Source: Sclerodactyla briareus
Taxonomy: Eukaryota; Echinodermata; Holothuroidea; Dendrochirotida; Sclerodactylidae
Direction of reading: 5' to 3'
Length of the DNA: 64,000 bases
Assembly (NCBI GenBank): GCA_026419785.1
Contig: JAODTK010000976.1
Span: 1-64,000 of the forward strand
The notes beneath the pieces are model-generated. The model did no database searches and was not told the origin of the DNA. It was given only the letters and a program-made list of their open reading frames with translations. This document shows positions 47,696-59,104 of this stretch, one piece after another. The translations under genes and the position numbers were made by a program. The first letter of the stretch is position 1. Every line of letters begins with the position of its first letter.

Positions 47696-50600
47696 AACTT
47701 GATTATCACACCCGCAGTTATTTTTGCGTACTTTCTTACACTGTCAGTACCAATCGTACAGTCGTTGCAACCTCTCCGTTGAACAACGTTCGGTTAGTTT
47801 TTCTTGTATCCCGTGTATATGTTATCTATAACCTGGTGGTTCTCCTAACATTCTTTTGACTCTTACAACCTTGTTTCGGTCCCGTTTACTTGTTCTGATG
47901 TCTTACGGAAGCGGCCGCGATAAAAACTAGCGGCATGGCACGCCTGTTTCAATATGTGCAAACTAAAAATCTCCGGGAAACTCGCCCCATTGAGGAGTTC
48001 TAGCCCCCCTTCCCCCCTCAAAGGGGATTCTGGCTACGAATTATCCCAAGTTCAAGATTTTAAGAACATTTGGCGATGCAGTACGAACTTAGTCGGGGGG
48101 GATAATGGCTAGGCCGGGGATTATCGGCGACGCCAGGGAGGAGAGTAATACCCGAGCCAACGTCAACGAGGAGTTGATAATTAGTTCGTACGTAGTGAAT
48201 AGTCATTTTTATAGCCATATATATGCTGTTTTTTAGAATTGACCTAACTCAAATGAAGAGAGGGAGGAATTGATCTCCCGTTTGCTGGAAGGCATATCGT
48301 CAGCCCGGTTGTGGGCGTTATTATGTTGTAAATGACGTTGGAAATAATAGTACTCACAAAAGCAATATCTTGACTTTGCCTCGGCCATAATAACAGAGAC
48401 CCAACCTGGCCAAATAGAAAAGTACCGGGGTTGAAAAACGCCGCCCCCAAAGTCCAGGGATAAAGGTTTTGTTTTTCCGAGCTCGTTGCCCCTCTGGACC
48501 GAAACGATTATATCGACAAAAGGATTCGCATGTTTTCCCCCCCGAGAGTGACAAGTGGTCGGTTGTAAAAATGTGTATGTTAACTTGTTTTTCGAGTGTT
48601 GCCAGCGACAATAATAGGAACCAGCACTTCAGAAAGTGGACAAGAGGCACTCGTGTCAGAGAGAAGATGTTTGATGGTGATTGCCGAGTCAACATCGTCT
48701 AGTGGTTCGTGTCGCCGGAAAACTTGCCCTGGAAAACGCTTTTGGGACTCGTGAACGCAGGGTCTATATGGTTATGACCATGGCTAAAAAAACGGGAACA
48801 AAAAAGATGGGAGGGAAGGATTGTGGACTGTGGCGCTATGACACCAGAGGCATGTATCTACGGTCGTGACATTTGGACCTCCTACCTGCCTCCCCTCCCT
48901 ATGGAATTGAAAATAATGCCACTTTATCATTACGAAGACCGTTCTTTAAAATTGGCCCCACACACGGCTAGGCTGGAATAGGAACTAGGGACACGGGCGG
49001 CGCGGAAAGTCGCATGTCGGGATTAACACCAGCATACGAAGCACGTCATAGAGTATTGCAGTTCGCAAAATTGCATCATTTACTGTGTAGAGTCTATGGG
49101 CGGCCCTCACGACTCATGCAATGCAACCGGCACCCAAAAAATTTGTTGTGTTGGTTTTGCTTTTGATGTGTCCTCTTTTCGACCTGTGCTAGTTTTAAGA
49201 GAGGCTACGTCGGTGCATAGCCAGTGAACCTAAAGCTCATCTCATCTTGCGAAAAGGGATGTGATGAAAAATGGGAATATGCCTACTGCTAAATCGAAAG
49301 GCGGTTCCGATAAACGGCTCGTAAGTACACATCGTCGGAACTATACTAGCTCGTGTTGCGCCATCATTGATTTGGGTACGGTACTTGGGGCTTCCATCTA
49401 CTACTATATCATCACAGTGCAGTGTGCTACATTCCAGAGCAATATCTTGTTTTGTCTGTTTGTGTGGGGTGGTTTTTTTTGGTTTTTTTAATTGTAAAAT
49501 TTAATTTCTGAGTGGCCTTGTACTTTTTTTCGAATTAGGCGGACTCGCTGCTATGTATTATACGGTAAATGTATAATTCGAATACGCACTTGGTACCTGG
49601 GAATCTGCAGGTACCCGTTCCCCCCGTTTTGCCTTAATAAATTGAAACTACTGCCCGATATTAATTCCCAAGTCCGTCGTGAAAGTCCCTCCCTGAATAT
49701 TGGTCGGAAATAGGGTAGGCGTATTCAGGTTCCGTATATTGTCTGTGTTACACGCGGTTACATGATTGCCGTAATCAATAGGCTCCATCGAAAGCTTTGT
49801 TAACCTCGTATAGTGGACAATTTCAATGCACGCCCATGGATGCAGAGTTGTCATAATACCCACCCGCCCATAATACCATCATTTCTCCAGATCAAATAAT
49901 CGATTAGTAGTCTTCTGGCCTCGGGCTAGTTATATTGCACTATATAGTTATTAGACCTTAGAGGCTAATTAATGGATCACTATCCAAAGTGAGCAATGCC
50001 GATAACGTGAACTAACGTGAACTTCTGTTGACCCCCGTCCTAATACTCCGATATTAGCCACCACCCTCACATACCTGTTTTATTTGGATTACCTACCACG
50101 CGGGTGTGATTTCTCTGTCAACGAAAATTAACGTTATATAACAATCACCTCTTCCTTTCCCTACATTACGACAAACCGGAAATTTTACCAGTGCTTTTAC
50201 CAAAAATATTATTGTGATTTAGATTTTGAACCGCAACATAATATCCTACTGGGCTATAGTCTTCATTTACTTCCGAAACCGAATTTCAATACGAAAGGAT
50301 TTTCGAACGATCGCATGGAGGCGTTACCGAACTTGCTAATGTCCATTCGCCGTAGTGTGGTAGTACAAACACGTCACGTACATCACACAGATAAACAAAT
50401 GGCCGTCTGGTGTCCGCGATAAATGGTTATATACCTCTAACACGGAACTAACATGGAAAACTAGATACAAAACGACGCTCCAGTGATGACTCTAATTGAC
50501 AGCCTTTCAAGACGAACAATTATTAGAACAAATTGCATATTCGAACAGTGGATAAGCAGCTTTTATAAGATTATCCATTGAATTGGCCGTTTTATGCTAC

Positions 50601-51311
50601 CAGGTGGCTGATCGAAGCTGCTTATACGTTAAATAATTTGATCGCTCAGAACACAGAGCCGTGGTCCTATTAAAACAGTTACACGTTCTGACCGACAAAA
50701 CACGCAAGAGGTGTTCTGACAATGCACTAAAAAAATAGTGCCTTGTCTGAGAGAAGCAGTAAAAAATTATCCACACACTCATAAATTAATCTAGACTGGA
50801 GTATAATGAAGGGGGGGGGGGGGAGGTTTAGGGTCGGATGGAAACCTCGTGGGTGAGCATCGAGAATCCGCTGGGCAGTGGTACCCATCTGCCCATAGGG
50901 GCATTGAGTGTTGAAAGACAGAGAAAGTGGCAACATGTATGACCTCGCTATACTTTGAAGCCTTTGGGATTTTGTAGGCTTTCTCTTGTTACGCCCGGTG
51001 TTACGCCGACGGGGAATGGCGTTGGGGCTGAAGGGCTGTGCGCAGGCCCAGCCGTGGGCCAGGAGGCTGCTGGTCGTGTCACTTGAACGTTGTAACCTAC
51101 AGTGTACACATGTGTAGCAATTTTAGCAAGAGACGCAATGGCTCCCCTCCCCCAACGGGAGAAGCAAGTTATATAGTAAGTGTGTGTGTGTGTGTGTGAC
51201 TTGTGTGTCCAGGTGTCTGTCTGATTTATAATATTGTGGAACAGTTACTTGATATCGTACCGTGGCGTCACCGTACATAAATGATACTTATCCAGTATGG
51301 CTATGTCACAG
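47696..51311. other. 3.6 kb mostly unrecognised
   Basis: No gene recognised. Visible details are a MITE-like scar near 48010-48040 (cccctcaaaggggattctggctacg), a poly(G) run near 50812-50823, a (TG)n microsatellite at about 51179-51199, and a short inverted pair ataagcagctt / aagctgcttat near 50551 and 50616. Confidence 0.4.
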
Positions 51312-51404
51312 AATGTTAGACACACTAATCAACAAGATTCAGGAAAACAGAGTTAGTTTGGGTAACACTCTCAAGAGTCCTATCAGATTAGTGTGTCTAA
51401 CATT
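51312..51404. mobile_element. Short element with perfect 18-base inverted termini
   Basis: aatgttagacacactaat (51312-51329) and its exact reverse complement (51387-51404) bracket 57 bases. The similarity extends a few bases outward (acag / ttgt, one mismatch). It is likely a tiny MITE. The target duplication is unclear. Confidence 0.7.
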
Positions 51405-51410
51405 TTGTTC

Positions 51411-52252
51411 ACACGATAAGCCTCATTAATTTGGGTTGTCAAACTTGCTGCGTCATTGGAATGTCAGGTTTCGGAGATCAGAGGGCCTATGATGTACACA
51501 CAATTAGTGCCGTTTATTTGGCGATGCTTGGATGCGTTCAGTAGTAAAGGAGTGAGTGAACACAGCACAGTAGTCAGTCTCGACAAAACATTCATTGTAT
51601 TACCCGTAGTGAAGAGAACTGTAAAACAGTCTGTTGAATGTCAGAAAAGAGTCAACAACAATCACACGATGAGGGTCTAATGGGGCTATAAAACGCATGA
51701 TTTACGGCAGTCCGTAGACTCAGAGTCTTCCTTGCTAGCAACTCGTTTCATTCAATTCACCGTTAACCGAAACACAAGTTTTGTTGCATAACGCTATGAC
51801 TTTCTTGCAGGAAATGGTCGTCAAAAGTTGCGACACTAAACAGCGTAATTTATGCCCCAGCTTGTCGTCGAAAGTTGCGACACTGGAAAGAGTATGCTCT
51901 ATGCCCCCGGAAAAGCGGCCCTCGTAAAAATCTGTTTCCGCCAGGAGAATACTAAACGCAACTGCTTTCAGTCAATTACTGAACATCGCAAGTGGCGAAA
52001 CCGACGTGTATATCATCCCCATGGCCATATTTGACCATCATTGTCCGTGTTTTAACTGCTGACCATATAGTACAATCGAAGTGCGGAGATTGTGGCGGGG
52101 GGGGGGGGGGGGGGAGGCTGCCTGGTCACGTTATAACTCCTTCGCGGGGTCATCGTGTTTTGACTAAGCTCCCCTCTCGGTCTCGCAATCATTTTTCGCT
52201 CTCTTCAGCTCGGTGTTGACGTTTTTCCATTTCAACATTTTTTTATGCAACC
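51411..52252. other. Non-coding stretch with poly(G) run
   Basis: gtcgtcaaaagttgcgacac near 51816 recurs in slightly changed form (gtcgtcgaaagttgcgacac) near 51863. A poly(G) run of about 18 bases lies near 52098. No gene is recognised. Confidence 0.45.
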
Positions 52253-52389
52253 TGGAAAGCCGTGCTGGACATTTCCCCCATATACACACTATTCGGAAAT
52301 ATGCACGTAATAAATCGGTTTTATACGTGTATAATCTTCGAATATATCCTTTATAAAATATATAAAGAAATGTCCAGCACGGCTTTCCA
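52253..52389. repeat. Perfect 22-base inverted repeat pair
   Basis: Arms at 52253-52274 and 52368-52389 are exact reverse complements (core aaagccgtgctggac), 93 bases apart. An AT-rich spacer lies between. It is either MITE termini or a stem-loop. The 95-codon plus-strand frame at 52262-52549 starts in the left arm, and its basic tail (GPRARKGRKRR) is unrecognised. Confidence 0.75.
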
Positions 52390-54321
52390 TAGCCGGAGAA
52401 GTGCTGTCCACCTTTCGCACAAAGTAACTATAGGTAAGAAGCCAGGCCCTCGCGCTCGCAAGGGACGTAAAAGAAGGGGAGTTCAACCAGAACTTATCTG
52501 GGAGTCCGCGTTAAGCAGAAAGAGCGACTTCATTCACCCTCGTGTTTGATTCGAGTTTAAAGCAAACAGGTATATAGGCAATATAGGAAATTGGAGAGGA
52601 AATGGTCATTCATATCGCTGCGGCATGCCGTTTAGGTTAAGAAAAATAACAGCATGCTACATTGACGGAATTTGTTAAATGAATGTAAGTCTGATTTTTT
52701 GAAGGTGAACTAACAATGTCAATTAAGAGACCAACATGCAATGAACATCTTCCCCAAGTTTGATCGAAAAATATGGTTTACTTTCCGAGATATGCCAGTT
52801 TGAATTTTCAGCAGGGTACGACCCTTTCGAATACGATTCTGCTCTCACGCGCAACCCCTTGTATTACACAGTTCTGTTTTTCATTATAATTTGTTGTAAA
52901 ATGTTTCAAAATAGTGTACTTAATTTTGAGCGAGCCAATTTATACATCAGTAATTCATTGGAAAAGCGTGCATCGAATTGCTCATTGGTGCTTATGATAA
53001 GCAATGAAAAATGAAGAACTACATTAAATCCCTGCTAGTAGGGTTGTGTGACATCATAGTTGGACTTGTTTAAATCCCCTACCATTCTCCCCCCCCCCAC
53101 TCAGGGGGGGGGGGGGAGAAACCCCAGGGTTTCATTCTCTTTTACGGACGAAGGCAGCATGTGGTATTAGTACTGATCGAGGACCTACAGTTCGCTAAGA
53201 ATGAGAGATCTCCTCCATAATACTAGGGCAGTCCAATGACCAATGGGCGTTTCTCTGTGATGTGGGTGGGGGTTGTCAAGTGGCCCTTATTGTCAATAAT
53301 TGGTACTTTATTTCATGAGATCTTTATTCAACCATACAGCCTCCTCTCCCGTATACAACACTGGATCTACCTACACGCATTAGTAAAAATGAGTGACCAG
53401 AAAGCAGGGGTATAGGGGATACTCTCCAGAAAAATAATCCCTGCATGCGCACACGAGTAAAAATGAGGCCCTTGAACGTTCAGGGCCCAAATAGCAGGGG
53501 TGACTTCCCAGTGGTCGAAATGGACGGGGGGGGGGGGGGCAGGGCGAATTACCAGGAGTGCTGGGTGGTAGTTCCCAGAAGAAATATCTAATTTTCACGA
53601 TGTCCTATGGACCAGTTCATGACACTTGGTGGACACAAGGGCTGTCGAATATTTTCTTATTCCTTCCTGAAGGAATGTATGTAGTTGATTGTGTATGTTT
53701 GTGTATGTGTTTTCACCCGTTGGCTAGCAATTCAAGCTAACGGAGACCGTAAATGTTATCATTGTCGTGCCTTGCCTATACGTGCGTCATGTGGTCAAGA
53801 TGAACTCTATATTCGTAGCCCGTTAAGATCACCGTAGGTCAATTAAGAGGTAATAAACTGGAATATTAAAAACATTAATAACTTCCAAAGACGAGGTCAC
53901 ACATGCAGGGCTGTGTTTTGGGACCAAGTGTTAACTGGATTGGGGTTAATTCAAAACGTATACTCAATGCAATCAAATGTCAGCAAAGGTCACTTTCGCG
54001 ATAACGAAATTTGGGAAAGTTTGGGAGATGCGCTATTGCAATTCTCCGCCCAGGCAATCCTCCAGTCAATCCGCATCTGTATATGACGTTTAATTATCTC
54101 TTTCGCGCCTCTTCGGATTATCGACCATTCCGCTTCAATTCTGTCATTCGGTTCTCAAGTTGCAAGGGGTCGAAGGGTTAATTTTGATACCTGTCCATCT
54201 ATAACATCTGGTGCGTGCATTTGGACGGACAGCTTTTGGGGCAGTGCATTATCGCGGAGATTATTTCTCTTTGCAACGTCAACGTCATCAATGTCGTTGA
54301 AGGTCTTTGAGTGTTACTTAT
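52390..54321. other. Non-coding stretch, nothing recognised
   Basis: A strong splice-donor-like ataggtaaga occurs near 52429 but no exon can be supported. Poly(C)/poly(G) pairs at 53090-53116 could form a hairpin. Poly(G) near 53527-53540. From about 53820 the sequence has AGGTCA-like phrases similar to the duplication that follows. Confidence 0.4.
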
Positions 54322-54893
54322 TGGCGGAAAACTGCCCATAAATGTTCATTTTTGCAATGACCGTCCCCGATATGGACGATATTCTCAGGCATGGTGCACA
54401 TCATGGAGCGGAATATTTTTCATACAAGTCATCACATCATCAAAGGTCACCATAGGTCACTTGGACGGAACTGGTTGGAATTAGCTAGATTTTGAGAATT
54501 GGAGAAAAACCGTTGTGATCCTCTAGTTGTCCTTTGCCAGTTGTTGCGCTTATTTGAGTTTTCGTAGCCATTTTCGAATCCCAAATGTATACTTCAAATG
54601 AGAAAAATGGCGGAAAACTGCCCATAAATGTTCATTTTTGCAATGACCGTCCGCGATATGGACGATATTCTCAGGCATGGTGCACATCATGGAGCGGAAT
54701 ATTTTTCATACAAGTCATCACATCATCAAAGGTCACCATAGGTCACTTGGACGGAACTGGTTGGAATTAGCTAGATTTTGAGAATTGGAGAAAAACCGTT
54801 GTGATCCTCTAGTTGTCCTTTGCCAGTTGTTGCGCTTATTTGAGTTTTCGTAGCCTTTTTCGAATCCCAAATGTATACTTCAAATGAGAAAAA
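54322..54893. repeat. Recent tandem duplication, 2 x 286 bases
   Basis: Two adjacent units (54322-54607 and 54608-54893) are nearly identical. I see two changes, cccc to ccgc near the start and one base lost in agccattttt. Each contains an AGGTCA DR4 site (54444-54459 and 54730-54745). The plus-strand frame at 54585-54770 is a product of the duplication. Confidence 0.92.
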
Positions 54894-56451
54894 AGTGTTC
54901 CATGGGTTAACCGCATGTGACCTTTGTGTGTGAAGATATTGAGGTCGAGATTCTCATTTGAAAAATTGTACAGTTGGGATAATCACAGAGATATTTCATC
55001 GTGCTTTTGGAAATCAGTGGGTCAACTACATAATAAGATCAATATAGGTCAACAGTCAAGGCCTAAGAAATCGGACACTCGGTCCTCGAGTTACGAGGGG
55101 TCAAAGGTTGGTTTCAATATCCTTTGGGACAGGGGGAACATCATCGAGGGGGTCATTTTCCATTGAAAACTGTCATGACATGGAAGGTCTTTGAAGGTCA
55201 CTTGTGGCAAAAAAAATGCCAATATCGTTTCCATCGCACATCAACTTTCAGTTCATAGAGAGGTAAGTCACATTCACGGTCGGGTACCCTCCTCAACTCA
55301 TTATCAGCATGTGTGAGAATTGAAGTACACTATTTTCTGCATTATGAGTTGACTCCATTCTTTCGACAGCACATCGAATCATTTATTTCTGATTCAAATA
55401 GGTTTTTTCCCCTGACCTCCGAACTAATGTTAGGATGAATTCAGCTCAACAACCTTCAGGACAGTTCAGTTTATGATGCACATGCATGATTAGAAAACCT
55501 CGGCGCTAGAAAAAACCTCCCTGTATTGCTTCTTTGGACCACGGAAGAAGAAGAAAAGAAAAGTATGAATGAAAAAATGTTTGGAGAAGCGGAGAGGAGG
55601 AAAGGTCTCTGTTCAATCACGCATGTAACTGACTTTTTCGCGCAGGAAACTGTGGTCTAATACTGATAATACTAATAGCCTATATACCATTCCCAGTTTT
55701 GATAGCCTGCTAGCGGCAGTTCCATATTATAAACTGGGGTGGACTATACACTTTGATACTCCCAAAATACCCATCTGTGGGCAACAAACAATGGCTCATG
55801 TTTGCACAATTTGCAATGAATCGGAGAAGCAAGCTGATTTGATGCCACTACTACCAGACTTCAGCTAATTCACTGACTAGTGGTGTTGAAATACAGTAGC
55901 AGTATGCAGGTTTTTGTATGAATTTTGAACCAGACGTTCCTGTCTGTTGTTTATGCTTTACAGGGAGTTGACTATAAAGGCTAAGCATGATGCAGCATCA
56001 TCAGGTCATACATGGCTTGACTTCAACAGAACAGTTGTAATGTATATGTGGGGGGGGGGGGGCGTGCCGTGGTAACATGAGTTGGATAGTGCAGAGATGG
56101 ATAGCAAGTCGAGACGGATTTTGGGGTCTGACGTAGGAAAGGTCGGCGGTATGTTTGTCAGTCACATTTGCCCTATTTCTAATTCTAATCAAATGTTTCT
56201 GGTTTGAGCGCGATATTCAGTCGGATTCGTCTCGTGAATTATGTCCATTTTAATAATTTCTCAATGATGTGAGTGGGGGGGGGGGGGGGTAGTCTCGTCT
56301 TGTACGAAATCAAATTGCTGTCTCGCAGGAATACAACGTGTGTGACGACATTTCATCTTTGAAGTTGTATATGACATTTTCGTATACGTCATTTCCTCTT
56401 AAAATGCATGCATGTATTGTGTTTTAAGTTCAAGCTATGCATGATCAGATG
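54894..56451. other. Non-coding stretch, nothing recognised
   Basis: The first 350 bases continue the AGGTCA-bearing repeat style (tttgaaggtcacttg near 55191). Poly(G) runs lie at 56051-56062 and 56276-56290. No gene is recognised. Confidence 0.45.
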
Positions 56452-57941
56452 CAGGGGCGGCGCCAGGGTTTTTACATAGGGGCGAAATTCGATGATTGAC
56501 TATCTAAGCGGAGGCCACTACAGTTGCGGGAGCGTACCACGAAAATTTTTAGCCGTCTGAAGCTCCCAGACGACAGGAGATCGCCTCTATGGCGTTTCAT
56601 CGACCAATGAAAATATCTTCAAGTTGGCTTTTTTTGTCCTGTCATTCTGTATAAGGGGGATTTTATTTAAAATTTTGCTCACTTTATGATGGAGAGGGAT
56701 GTTCCCGACGACCAGCATCGACGCATAACAGTCAATAAACTGATCGCATACACACAAAAAAACTTCGATCGTGAAAAAGCCGTCAGTTACACGTGAAGCG
56801 CATATGCGGCAAGGCGTAAGATTGCACTAAACTTTGTACTGCCGATTGTTGGACAAATAAACCGCTGGAGTAAAATATGCAGACTGGGTGGCCGGAATGC
56901 GTCCCCCAGCCGAATACGAATGAACCGCCTCCCTCTGAATCGACAGCCCAGTGGACAAGTAGATATATGCGGGTCATACAATCCGGTCAAAGAAAAGTGA
57001 CGAGGAAAACACAGGCACGCGTGCGAAAAGCAGCGAAATTTGGGTTTTTTTACTTACAAAAAAAGTGTTAAAACCTATCACAACACAACATTTTTTTTCC
57101 CCAAGATTTGGATTGGGGGGAAAGTGCCCCCCCTCCTTCTTTGAAGATTGTTCGAATCCGATATCAACTTGTTCCGGTACAAGTGGATTCATGCGTGGCA
57201 TATAATCGATCCAATGAAAATTGATGCAAACAACCACAACCACGCGCGCGATGCGTCGGAAATTTTTGTGTGTTAAAAAATATCACCACAACATTTTTAT
57301 TTTTTTTTTCCCAGGATTTTGGTTGGGGGGAACGTGCCCCCCCCATCTTCCCCCATCGCCCCCACCCATCTTTGAAGATCCGCGAATCCGAAAACTGATT
57401 TCGGTACAAGTAGATTCTTGCGTGGCATATAACAGGATCAAATGAAAATTGTCGAAGAAAAGACAGCCAGGCGCCCGTGACGCGCGAAGATTTTTGGGTT
57501 GTTCATTACTAATAACTAGGATTTGATTGGGGGAACGTGCCCACCCCATCTACGAAGATTTGTTTTAATCCGCGAACTTGATTTGTGGTACATTAGATCC
57601 ATGCGTGGGATATCAGCGGATCAAATGAACAACGGACGCGAAAAACACGGCCACGCACGCGAAGAGCGCGAAAAAAATTGGTTTTTCTTCACACAGAGGT
57701 TAAAACATTCACCAAACATTTTTTTCCACTGGATGTGATTGGGGGAACGTGCCCCCCTATCTACGAAGATTTGTTCGAATCCGAACAACTTGATTAGTAG
57801 TAGAAACATATATAGACACCTCAGCCCACCCCCTACGAAAATAAGTGCGTTTAAACATCGTTCAAACGATGTTTTTTTGGCCCCAAAACCCTAGGGGGGG
57901 GGGCAACCGCCCCCCCTTGCCCCCATGTGGCGCCGCCCCTG
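56452..57941. mobile_element. hAT-like element, 1490 bases, with internal tandem array
   Basis: Perfect 13-base inverted termini CAGGGGCGGCGCC / GGCGCCGCCCCTG and a perfect 8-base duplication atcagatg (56444-56451 and 57942-57949). The subterminal block at 56499-56550 is shared with four other places in this window. Inside, from about 56880 to 57800, are four to five diverged units of about 205-215 bases, each with gattgggggaacgtgcccc, a tacgaagatttg... phrase, catgcgtggcatat and a run of cacgcgcg. No transposase is visible. It is one of the clearest transposon insertions in the window. Confidence 0.94.
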
Positions 57942-57949
57942 ATCAGATG

Positions 57950-59104
57950 ATAAAAGCAAAGTATTTTCCCCTATTTGTCGCCTCTTGTGACAAACGAGGA
58001 CTACCGACAGGGTTGTGTCACAGGTCCGACTTGAACTTGGGGTTGAAAAGTTGGCTGACGCTTGGCACAAGAATTAGTGGACTTGTGCTTCCTGACTTGG
58101 TACAACAACTGCTTGACATGACCGACGCACTATATTTTGGGTTGGAAAATGACTGGTACTATTTTGGTGAATCGTTAAACTCTGCCAACGGGTCGACTCG
58201 GATTCTCTAGTGCGAAACCATGTAGATGGTGATATTTTACATCCTGGCCGTGCCTGCCGGGAAAACACGAGTAATACATTTCTGGTTTTCAGGGTCAGAG
58301 ACTTACCTAGGGGTCCACGGTGTATTCCTTTTGAGAGCTTAAATACGTCAATGGTATAGGAGAACTATATATACTGCGGTCTCCATAGTAGTTAGTCTAA
58401 TCGAGTGGGAATAATCCGAATCCGCCATCGTCGTAAAAACCTGTTAATCCGTGTGAGGGTTGTAGTGCCAATGCACCTGGCCGTGACTCTTAGCGCCCCG
58501 TGGAAAATTGAGATGCACTTAGCCTTATTACTTGAAAATTAGCTTGATCTGCATACCGCTTGACAAAAACATTTTTTACGAAAGGATTGACTGGCCGAAA
58601 TGGAATTCCGTTGATGATCACTTAAGTGAATAGACTACACAACGGACCTAGTATATCGCAAAACGGCTAGTAAGACAAGGACGGCGAAACGCATTTACCG
58701 GGCAGTCAGGTGTATTGCAACAGTGATCTCAGCTGTGTTGTACGATCTGTGATTATGGACCCGCAGCGGAGTAGGCGGAGCTTCCCTGCATAAAGTTCCT
58801 GATTGGCCGTTAAAATAAACACTACCTGCAGAATAGGTAGGTTGTGTAGTTCAGGGTTTTGACGATACGAGTAGGTCGGTGATCAACTGAAAATGTCAGG
58901 GCGGGTACAACCGCCAGACGTATATTCCCCCGCCTCTCTTATTCACGAAATTGGGTGAGCATGATGAAACCGCAAAATATTCGTGGAAGGAAAGAAGACA
59001 TTTATGACTTGTGAGCGACAATCGTGTACATGTAAAGGGTTCATTCCATAATGGGCACTTGTTAATTTTATAATGCACCCCTACAGCCCCATACAAGGTG
59101 CGTC
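57950..59104. other. Non-coding stretch, nothing recognised
   Basis: A GC-richer patch at 58740-58800 has promoter-like words (ggcggagc, reversed CCAAT as attgg), but no transcript or exon can be tied to it. The 121-codon frame at 57845-58210 starts inside the hAT end and is not convincing. Confidence 0.35.

Noticed and set aside
47300-47700. Protein-coding frames around the poly(G) run
   Set aside because: They fall inside a hAT-like MITE with defined ends and target duplication.
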